Assembly: GCA_900544975.1 (NCBI GenBank) | Contig: UQXI01000008.1 | Location: 17,978 to 81,977 of the forward strand | DNA length: 64,000 nucleotides | DNA from: an uncultured Eubacteriales bacterium | GTDB taxonomy: Bacteria > Bacillota > Clostridia > Oscillospirales > Oscillospiraceae | Direction: 5' to 3' | Shown here: piece after piece, positions 45,988 through 52,647 of the stretch | Numbering within the stretch: the stretch's first letter is position 1 | How the letters are laid out: each line of letters starts with the position of its first letter | Position numbers and translations under genes: made by a program | Notes under the pieces: model-generated | Told to the model about the DNA's origin: nothing | Seen by the model: only the letters and a program-made list of their open reading frames with translations | The model's database searches: none

Positions 45988-48181
45988 GTTTTTTCCTCCT
46001 GAGAACCCAAGCGTTGGCGCCTGCGTCTGGAGGCGCCAGCGTCTCCCGTTTGCTTTCACCGCAGCGGCTGCAGGTATAGTCCACCCAGCCCTCCTGTTCT
46101 TCCGTGGGCTCCTGTCGCCCGGTTTCCACAAAATCATGGCCTAGGGCCTCCAATGGCGTCTGAATCGTCTCGCCACAGCGGCTGCAGGTGGCGGTCACGG
46201 AGCCAGGTTCTGTGCAGGTGGGTTCCTGCCGTGCGGTTTCTACAAAGTCATGGCCCAGAGCCTCAAACGTCGTCTGAATCGTTTCGCCGCAGCGGCTGCA
46301 CACGCCAGTCTCGCAGCCTGGTTCCGTACAGGTGGGCTCCTGCCGGGTGATATCACGCAAATCATGGCCCAGGGCCTCTAGGGGAACCTCATTCCGGACG
46401 TCTCCACAGACGGAGCAAACCTGAGCCATGGTGCCCGGCTGGGTACAGGTGGGCTCCTGGAGAATGATATCCTCCCCCCAGTGGTGCTCGTCGATATAGG
46501 TCCCGTTGATCCACTTACCGCAGTAGGTGGGCAATTTCCCATATCCGCCGCCGCTGGAGTTGTAGCCGCCGATGTCCTTGCCGTAAGCCAGGGTGAAGCG
46601 GATATACAGGGTATCTCCGTCGCTCAAATAGTAATCCGATAGGCTTTTCCCCGCATAGAGGACGCCGTTGACAGAGTACATCCAACCGGAGCCTTGGGTG
46701 TAGTCAAATTCGCCCAGGGAGTCAGCGCTGGACTGACCGGTAAGGCCAATCTCATCGGCCAGAATCTTTTGCCATAGATTCTCCGGAATCTCCCCATAAT
46801 CCATCATGCCGCCCCGGGAAATCCGGCGGAGATAAAAGCCGTCGTCTGGCGTCCGGGCGTATTCCACTCCGTATCCAAATTCCTCCAGCATGGCAAGAAC
46901 CGCATAGGAGGCCGGCTCATTCTGCTTAATCTGGTAGGTGAACGTGCCGCCCAAAGTGTCCGGGTCAAGACCCACCGTGGTGGCGTCCAGAAGAATGTAG
47001 GCTGTTCCTATGGCGCCGCCAGTGTCTATAAAGGCGTAGGTCACATGGTACTCCAGGTAGGTGGAGTTTCCCTCGTCGTCCCAGGCCAGGACGGTGATCC
47101 GGTGTTCCTCTGTATCTCCCACCAGAGGGTTCTCAAAATACAGTTGGTATTCAAACACATCGCTGCCCGTGGGGTTACTGACAGGCGCGCCATCCAGTGT
47201 CACCTGGATGTTGTCCGAATAGATGATCTTCCCCTCATGGGTTCTGGCCTTCACCAGGAAGGTGAAGTTCCGGTTGGTAATTTCCCCTGTAAAGCCGTCC
47301 AGGTTGGTGGTCACGATTGGAGGCGTATCTCCTACGCTGGGGTGTTCCCTGTCAGCCATCTCCGCCACATAGCGAACTGCATAGGTGGTCTCCAGCACGG
47401 TTTTGCTCCCCTGCTTGATGTACAAGGTGATGAAATTGTTCTCCTGCCGGGCCAGCTTCGCCTGATAGTTTCTGCCCTCCGCCGTCAGGAATGTGCCGTT
47501 GGCAGGGGTCTGGCTGTTACGGAGCTTGACCCGCAGGTACATATCTGCCTCGCCGTTTACGATATAGGCATAAAAGGGCAGGACGTCCTCCTCCAATTGG
47601 TCAAAGGTCAGCACGCAGTCTGCCAGATCGGTGACGATCCGCAGTTCTGAATCGTCGTCTGGGCCCTCATCCCCGCCCTCGGAACCGGAGCCGGGTTTGT
47701 CCCCCGGCTTCTCTCCGCCGTTGCCACCCGGCTCTTCCTCTCCGCCGTTGCCGCCTGGCTCCTCCCCGCCGCCGTTGCCGTCCGGCTTAGGCTCCTTGGG
47801 GGGGCCGGAGGACTCCGGCGACTGGGTCTCTTCCGGCGGCGCAGTTGCCTGGGAGAGCTCGGTCTCCTCCGGAGGCTCGGTTTCCTCCCGGGGTTCCGTC
47901 CCCTCTGGAGGCTCGGTTTCCTCCGGGGGTTCCGTCTCCTCTGGAGGCTCGGTCTCCTCCGGGGGTTCCGTCTCCTCCGGAGGCTCGGTGGCCTGGGTTG
48001 GCTCGTCCCCGCTTCCCTGCGCAGAAGGCTCCGCTTCTGTGGAGATCTGGGCAGCTCCATGGGGAATCGGGTCGCTCAGCACCGCCGGGCGAAAGCCGCC
48101 CGTCATAAAAACCATGCTGAGCAGCATACCCAGAACCAGAAGCCCCGCCACCCATTTTGTTACTGGTTTGCTCTGACGCAT
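45968..48181 (-). CDS. Large secreted DUF4430 (transcobalamin C-terminal-like) protein with Cys-rich repeats
   Basis: 737 residues. A signal anchor (1-28) is followed by a long Glu/Pro/Thr repeat tether (about 50-165, PEETEPPEETE) and a Gly-rich stretch. Two beta-sandwich domains lie at about 180-405. A DUF4430 domain lies at about 407-547, with the diagnostic GSGWMYSVNG and YYLSDGDTLYIRF. Four Cys-rich repeats (EPTCTEPGSVTATCSRCGE type, about 573-715) and a basic C-terminus follow. There is no SLH domain, so attachment is probably by the uncleaved N-terminal helix or through partners. GGGGAGGG precedes the start. The gene sits between the ECF S-component and the toroid gene. Confidence 0.82.
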   Translation of the reverse strand: MRQSKPVTKWVAGLLVLGMLLSMVFMTGGFRPAVLSDPIPHGAAQISTEAEPSAQGSGDEPTQATEPPEETEPPEETEPPEETEPPEETEPPEGTEPREETEPPEETELSQATAPPEETQSPESSGPPKEPKPDGNGGGEEPGGNGGEEEPGGNGGEKPGDKPGSGSEGGDEGPDDDSELRIVTDLADCVLTFDQLEEDVLPFYAYIVNGEADMYLRVKLRNSQTPANGTFLTAEGRNYQAKLARQENNFITLYIKQGSKTVLETTYAVRYVAEMADREHPSVGDTPPIVTTNLDGFTGEITNRNFTFLVKARTHEGKIIYSDNIQVTLDGAPVSNPTGSDVFEYQLYFENPLVGDTEEHRITVLAWDDEGNSTYLEYHVTYAFIDTGGAIGTAYILLDATTVGLDPDTLGGTFTYQIKQNEPASYAVLAMLEEFGYGVEYARTPDDGFYLRRISRGGMMDYGEIPENLWQKILADEIGLTGQSSADSLGEFDYTQGSGWMYSVNGVLYAGKSLSDYYLSDGDTLYIRFTLAYGKDIGGYNSSGGGYGKLPTYCGKWINGTYIDEHHWGEDIILQEPTCTQPGTMAQVCSVCGDVRNEVPLEALGHDLRDITRQEPTCTEPGCETGVCSRCGETIQTTFEALGHDFVETARQEPTCTEPGSVTATCSRCGETIQTPLEALGHDFVETGRQEPTEEQEGWVDYTCSRCGESKRETLAPPDAGANAWVLRRKKRETKNS

Positions 48182-48205
48182 CGTTTTCCCTCCCCAGTGA
48201 TACGC

Positions 48206-48883
48206 TTAGTATACGCCGTATTTTTCCTGGATTCTGCCCAAAATCCGCCCCATGGGCTTCCGCAAAAGCAGCAGAAACACCACGTTGGATACGGCGTAAA
48301 TGGCCATATATCCCAGGGACGTGGCCACCGCCGCGCCATATCGGGCGGGGTTGAAGGCCCCGTCTATCCACAGGGCTGTCCACACATCCATGAGCAGCGA
48401 AAAGGCCACTCCGGCGAACGCGCCATAGACCGCCAGAAAAACGGCGCTGGATTTCAGCCGATTCCGCAGATACCCGGCCACGAAACCCAGAAGCCCCCAG
48501 GTGAACATCTGGAAGGGCGTCCACGGCCCCTGGCCGAAGTAGAAATTGGACAACACCGCTGTGAGCGCCCCGGTGAGAAAGCCCGCCTCGCTGCCGAAGT
48601 ACATAGCAGTCAGCACCACCATGGCCGTCACGGGCTTGAAGCCCGGCAGCGCCCCGAAGAGCAGCCGTCCCACCACAGACAGGGCTGTCAGGACGGCAAT
48701 CAGCACCAGCTTGGCACTACTGGTCTGGTTCCGTTCAAAGCACAAAAAGAAGGCAACGCAGGCCAAGACCGCTACGGCTAGACTGATGAAGGCGTACTGC
48801 TTATCCCGGAAAACCGTTGCGCCCAGCGCCACTACCGTGGGAATGGCCAGGAGAAGCAGGCCATGGGAGAGATATTTTTTCAT
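48206..48883 (-). CDS. ECF transporter S component (substrate-binding; predicted corrinoid)
   Basis: 225 residues from the ATG at 48883, which overlaps the ecfA stop as ATGA and has GGGAGG upstream. About six to seven membrane helices, with GALPGFKPVTAMVVLTAMYF and LSNFYFGQGPWTPFQMFTW between and within them. S components give ECF transporters their vitamin specificity. The cobalamin riboswitch upstream of the operon points to cobalamin or another corrinoid. The sequence does not look like the short BtuM type. CbrT-like is possible but could not be verified. Confidence 0.85.
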   Translation of the reverse strand: MKKYLSHGLLLLAIPTVVALGATVFRDKQYAFISLAVAVLACVAFFLCFERNQTSSAKLVLIAVLTALSVVGRLLFGALPGFKPVTAMVVLTAMYFGSEAGFLTGALTAVLSNFYFGQGPWTPFQMFTWGLLGFVAGYLRNRLKSSAVFLAVYGAFAGVAFSLLMDVWTALWIDGAFNPARYGAAVATSLGYMAIYAVSNVVFLLLLRKPMGRILGRIQEKYGVY

Positions 48884-50556
48884 ACGCTTTTCCTCCCGCA
48901 CAGCTCCACCACGTCCCTGCACACCACCGCGTTGGGAAACAGCGTCCGTGAGATACGGCTGGCCGCCGTGGTGTAAAAGTTATTGGCCGAGAAAAATTGA
49001 TTAGGTTCCCCTTGGGCGATGATCTGGCCATCAAAGAACAGGGCGCACCGGTCGGAGACCTCCGCGGCGAACTCCACGTCATGGGTCACAAGAAGAACGG
49101 TTTTGCCCCGCGCTCTCAGCTCCATAAGCATTTCTGCAAACTGATTTTTGAAGAAGGCGTCCAGGCCCTTGGTGGGTTCGTCCAGCAGCAGCACCTCCGG
49201 CTCCGTTAAAAGGAGCTTGCACAAAGCGCACTTCTGCTGCTCTCCCCCGCTCAAGTCGTAGGGATGCCGGGAGAGAAAGTCCCCAATGCCGAATTGGGCG
49301 GCCAGCCCGTCGATTCGTCCGGGCCAGTCGCTTTTGGGAATTTCCATAGCCCTCAGCATTTCCTCTAAATCCTCCCGGACGGTGGGCTTCAAAAACACCG
49401 TCTTGGGATTTTGGGGCAGCAGAGCCAGCTTCCGGCGATACAGGGCTGGCCCCTTATAATCGGAAATTCTCCGGCCGGATACCAGAACCTTCCCCCGGTA
49501 GGGCCGGTCGAGACCGGCCAACACCCCCAAGGTGGTGGTTTTTCCCGTGCCGTTGCCGCCAAGGACGCTGAAAATCTCGCCCTTTCCTACGGACAGGGAC
49601 AAATCCCGCAGTACGTCCGGCGACTGCCGTTCATACCGGAACCAGATATGCTCCGCCTCCAAAACCGGCGCGCCCGCTTCCCGCGCCGTCGGCCGTACCA
49701 AAGCCCCCTTGCGGTGGCTGTAGCCTGCCTCCAAAAACGACCGGCCCTCCTTGACCGTCAGCGGACATGGCTCCGGCGCTTCCAGGCCGTTCCAGATCCG
49801 GCAGGCGCTGGGCAAGCCCAGGCTCAGGGGATGCCCCTTCAGAGCCGCCGCCGCAGGGCGGGGCGGGGCAGCGGTGAGAATCCTCCCGCGGTCCATGGCA
49901 ATCACCTGGTCGGCGATGGGGAAGACCTCTTCCAGCCGATGCTCCGCCAACACGATGGTGAGGCCCAGCTCCCGGTTCAGCTTCTGCAAGGTGGCGATGA
50001 AGTCCGCCGCGGCGATGGGGTCAAGTTGACCCGTGGGCTCATCCAGCAGCAGGAGCCTGGGCTGCATGACCATCACCGCTGCCAGGTTCAGAAGCTGCTT
50101 CTGGCCGCCGGACAGCGCGTCGGTGTTCCGGTGATACCAGTCCTGAATGCCAAAATAGCTGGCCATTTCACCCACCCGGCGGCGGATGTCAGATTGCGCC
50201 ACCCCCAGGTTTTCCAGCCCAAAGGCCAGCTCGTGCCACACCTTGTCCGTGACAATCTGCTCCTCCGGATTCTGGGCCACAAAGCCGATTTCTCCGGCGC
50301 TGATTCTGACATCCAGGCTTTCCAGCGGTTCGCCGCAATAGAGAATCCGGCCATTTTTCTCCCCGTATGGAGCCAACTCCCGCTTTATGAGCCGCAGCAG
50401 CGTGGATTTCCCACAGCCGGACTGGCCGCACAGGAGGGAGAAGCTCCCCCGGTCCAAGGTCAGGGATATGTCATCCAGGGCCTTTTTCTCTGTTTTGGGG
50501 TAGGCAAAGCTCAAATTTTCGATCTTGAGTAGTTCCAACGGATTCGTTCCTCCCAT
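48880..50556 (-). CDS. ecfA: ECF transporter ATPase, A and A' domains fused
   Basis: 558 residues with two complete ABC domains. The first has Walker A GQSGCGKST (44-52), signature LSGGQKQ and Walker B LLLLDEPTGQLDP. The second has GGNGTGKTTT, LSGGEQQ and VLLLDEPTKGLD. Both contain the Q-loop segment (FVAQNPEEQIV, LLPQNPKTVF) typical of ECF ATPases. The ATG at 50556 lacks a ribosome binding site. A TTG at 50538, ten bases after GGGAGG, is a likely alternative start. The gene overlaps the ecfT end and couples to the S gene. Together with EcfT it forms the energising module on the cytoplasmic face. Confidence 0.93.
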   Translation of the reverse strand: MGGTNPLELLKIENLSFAYPKTEKKALDDISLTLDRGSFSLLCGQSGCGKSTLLRLIKRELAPYGEKNGRILYCGEPLESLDVRISAGEIGFVAQNPEEQIVTDKVWHELAFGLENLGVAQSDIRRRVGEMASYFGIQDWYHRNTDALSGGQKQLLNLAAVMVMQPRLLLLDEPTGQLDPIAAADFIATLQKLNRELGLTIVLAEHRLEEVFPIADQVIAMDRGRILTAAPPRPAAAALKGHPLSLGLPSACRIWNGLEAPEPCPLTVKEGRSFLEAGYSHRKGALVRPTAREAGAPVLEAEHIWFRYERQSPDVLRDLSLSVGKGEIFSVLGGNGTGKTTTLGVLAGLDRPYRGKVLVSGRRISDYKGPALYRRKLALLPQNPKTVFLKPTVREDLEEMLRAMEIPKSDWPGRIDGLAAQFGIGDFLSRHPYDLSGGEQQKCALCKLLLTEPEVLLLDEPTKGLDAFFKNQFAEMLMELRARGKTVLLVTHDVEFAAEVSDRCALFFDGQIIAQGEPNQFFSANNFYTTAASRISRTLFPNAVVCRDVVELCGRKSV

Positions 50557-51392
50557 TCAAGCAGTACGGGAAGCAGGGCCAGCACGCCGAAGCACCCGTA
50601 GGAAAACAGGCCCAGGGGCGTGAGAGTCGCGCCGCCCACGGCCGGATACCATGTAAAGTCCAGAGCTCCCGCCATAAGGCCGGCCACCGTGCCGCCGCTC
50701 AGGGCCAAAATCGCGACTAGCAGACTGATATCCCACCCGGAAACGGTGAAGTTGGAGTAATTGGTTCGGCCCGCCAGGCCGTAGCCCCGGGCGGCCATGG
50801 AGTGGGACGTCTCCACGGCGTTTTCCAGTGACCAGCTCACCAGCACAGACAGCACCCGCAGGGAAGCCCGCACCCGGTCGGCGTAGCTGTCAGAGGTGTA
50901 CAGGCCCATGGCGCGTTGGGTTCTGTGTACCTTCCGGGCCTGGCGCTTCAGCATGGGCACATACCGCAGGGCAGAGGACAAAACAACCGCCAGCTTCGGC
51001 ATGGCGCTTCCCACCAAATACACAAATTTATCGCTGGTCATGAGGATGCTGTAGCTCCTGCACCACAGCAGAATCCCTACCACCATCACACCCATGGCCC
51101 CGCCGTAGGCGATGGCCTCCACCGTCACGGCGTTCCCGTTCATGAAAAATAGAGGCGTCTTTCCGTTGTGGGAAAACAGCGGGTTCATCAGCGCCATGAG
51201 CAGCACCATCAGCAGGTAAAAGCCCAGATCCCGCAGACGGTTTCCCCAGCCCGTGAGGCTCCAGCAGTACAACAGTCCGCCCAGCAGCGTGAGAAGCTCC
51301 AGTACCGGATTCATGACGAACATGGAGAACAGCAGAATCGTCAGGAAGTAAACCGACGTCACCCCGGGATGTATCCTGGAAAAGGTGTTCAT
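50511..51392 (-). CDS. ecfT: ECF transporter transmembrane T component
   Basis: 293 residues with several hydrophobic helices and long amphipathic coupling helices (about 145-205). The ARG motif that contacts the ATPases appears as SMAARGYG. The start overlaps the stop of the DUF4430 gene upstream as ATGA, so the importer is translationally coupled to it. Length and topology fit EcfT. Confidence 0.9.
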   Translation of the reverse strand: MNTFSRIHPGVTSVYFLTILLFSMFVMNPVLELLTLLGGLLYCWSLTGWGNRLRDLGFYLLMVLLMALMNPLFSHNGKTPLFFMNGNAVTVEAIAYGGAMGVMVVGILLWCRSYSILMTSDKFVYLVGSAMPKLAVVLSSALRYVPMLKRQARKVHRTQRAMGLYTSDSYADRVRASLRVLSVLVSWSLENAVETSHSMAARGYGLAGRTNYSNFTVSGWDISLLVAILALSGGTVAGLMAGALDFTWYPAVGGATLTPLGLFSYGCFGVLALLPVLLEWEERIRWNYSRSKI

Positions 51393-51940
51393 TCCCTTCC
51401 TCCTTCCGGAATGGCTCCCACGTCCCTGCCCAAATTGCAGGTGTAGTACCAGACGATCTCGTCTCCGTCAGACAGCACGTATTCCCCACAGCCGCAGTTG
51501 GGAAATTGGCCGTTGACGCTGTAAACCCAGCCGGAACCCGCGCCGCAGGAGAACTCATACAGATAGTGAATTCCCTGAATGTAGACGGTGCCCAGAAGAT
51601 TCCGGTCTGCCCCCTGGTATTCCAGTTGAATTTTGTTATACCGGGCCGTCCGATCCAGAATGTTGAAAACCGTGTCTCCCTCCCGGAGGACGTAGGTGGT
51701 TTTGGGCAGGATCAGTCCATCCGCCGGGACATATTCCTCCGATTGCAGGGCCTTGTCCAGCTTGTGGTAGTTTTGAAGAATCTGGTCGCAGCGGATGGAG
51801 ATGGTGACGGTCTCACTGTCGGGGGTGATATCGTCTATGTGGGTCAGATAGTATTGGTCAACGGTCTGAAAATCCGTAGTCAGCAGAAACACCGTCAGAA
51901 CCGCCAGCACCGCCAGGACAATCAAAAGATCCTTTTTCAT
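51389..51940 (-). CDS. Small membrane-anchored DUF4430 (transcobalamin C-terminal-like) protein
   Basis: 183 residues. One N-terminal helix (about 5-22, LLIVLAVLAVLTVFLL) leads to an extracellular DUF4430 domain: YVLREGDTVFNILDRTARY, then GSGWVYSVNGQFPNCGCGEY and LSDGDEIVWYYTCNLGRDVG. The motif order matches the beta domain of intrinsic factor and transcobalamin. The ATG at 51940 overlaps the stop of the preceding gene (ATGA), and the downstream end overlaps ecfT in the same way. I infer a corrinoid-binding lipid-surface relay that hands substrate to the importer encoded next. Direct binding is unproven. Confidence 0.83.
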   Translation of the reverse strand: MKKDLLIVLAVLAVLTVFLLTTDFQTVDQYYLTHIDDITPDSETVTISIRCDQILQNYHKLDKALQSEEYVPADGLILPKTTYVLREGDTVFNILDRTARYNKIQLEYQGADRNLLGTVYIQGIHYLYEFSCGAGSGWVYSVNGQFPNCGCGEYVLSDGDEIVWYYTCNLGRDVGAIPEGGRE

Positions 51941-52173
51941 CTCCGTCTTTTCGCAATCCTTTCGGGAACCTCCTTGAGACCGGCAGCCTCCAAGGCTCTG
52001 GGCCATGGGCCAAGATAGTCCTTGATCCGCTGGGCCTCCTGTGGGTCAAAATCACTTTTGCGGGGCAGACGTCCTAGCCTTGCGGCCCGCCGCAGCGCCG
52101 CGACGGCCCAGGCTTTCTCTTCCGATGAGGCCTGCCGTTTTGCCGGATTTTGAATCGCTGTTATTTTAGACAT
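51937..52173 (-). CDS. Small protein with homing-endonuclease-associated (HNH) repeat
   Basis: 78 residues from the ATG at 52173; an upstream in-frame ATG lies within the riboswitch terminator. Residues about 20-65 (AALRRAARLGRLPRKSDFD, then IKDYLGPWPRALEAAGL) match the short DNA-binding repeat found beside HNH endonucleases. There is no nuclease motif. As first gene after the riboswitch and coupled by ATGA to the DUF4430 gene, it may be a small DNA-binding regulator of the operon, or a leftover of a homing element. Confidence 0.65.
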   Translation of the reverse strand: MSKITAIQNPAKRQASSEEKAWAVAALRRAARLGRLPRKSDFDPQEAQRIKDYLGPWPRALEAAGLKEVPERIAKRRR

Positions 52174-52179
52174 AAAATC

Positions 52180-52228
52180 ACCACAAAATAAAAGCCACGG
52201 CAATCAGACATCGTCCGATTGCCGTGGC
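52180..52228 (-). terminator. Riboswitch-controlled intrinsic terminator of the corrinoid operon
   Basis: A 12-bp stem (52194-52205 with 52217-52228), extended by GAC/GTC, is followed on the - strand by TTTTATTTT. It stands between the B12 aptamer and the first start codon, as expected of a ligand-dependent off switch. Confidence 0.88.
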
Positions 52229-52450
52229 CGCTTTTCCACGTCAAAAAACACCAGATCCCCATACACGCAGAGGTCTGATTCTATAGCATCCAGCAGTTCT
52301 CCTGACTCACGCATCCTAAGCCTACGCACGCCTTCTCAGGGAATTCCCCAATGACTGACTTTCGTCATGTGCGCGGCCTCCGCGTTCACAGTGGCGGTAC
52401 CGTCCGGGATTTCCACCCGGTTCTCTATTCTCCGTCCGGCCCCGAGGGAA
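52229..52450 (-). promoter_or_regulatory. Cobalamin riboswitch of the ECF/DUF4430 operon
   Basis: On the - strand, in order: GGGTGGAAATCCCGG (52418-52404), the invariant core GCCACTG (52395-52389) and the B12 box AGTCAGGAGAACTGCTG (52307-52291), all in canonical order and spacing for an adenosyl- or methylcobalamin aptamer. A terminator follows. Cobalamin binding should favour termination, so the operon is expressed when corrinoid is scarce. The sequence is closely related to the riboswitch at 62 kb. Confidence 0.93.
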
Positions 52451-52495
52451 TCCGAACGGCACTGGAACTATCCGATTTTAATAAACTCTGGCTTC

Positions 52496-52524
52496 ATTCT
52501 ATACCGATTCCCCGAAAAAGTCAA
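52496..52524 (-). promoter_or_regulatory. Sigma-A promoter of the corrinoid operon
   Basis: On the - strand: TTGACT (52524-52519), a 17-base spacer and TAGAAT (52501-52496), directly upstream of the B12 aptamer. Confidence 0.8.
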
Positions 52525-52579
52525 CCGTCATTTCGAAAACCCAACAGGGATATGGCAATGGCGTCCCGGCATAAAATGT

Positions 52580-52608
52580 GCTCTGGCAGGAAGAATTCCT
52601 GCCAGAGC
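52580..52608 (-). terminator. Terminator of the 3107-residue surface protein gene
   Basis: A perfect 13-bp stem (52580-52592 with 52596-52608) and 3-base loop is followed on the - strand by ACATTTTATG. It separates the two B12-regulated cassettes. Confidence 0.75.
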
Positions 52609-52647
52609 GAGGCTTATGCATATATGTCGGTTGAATTAGATAGGGGG

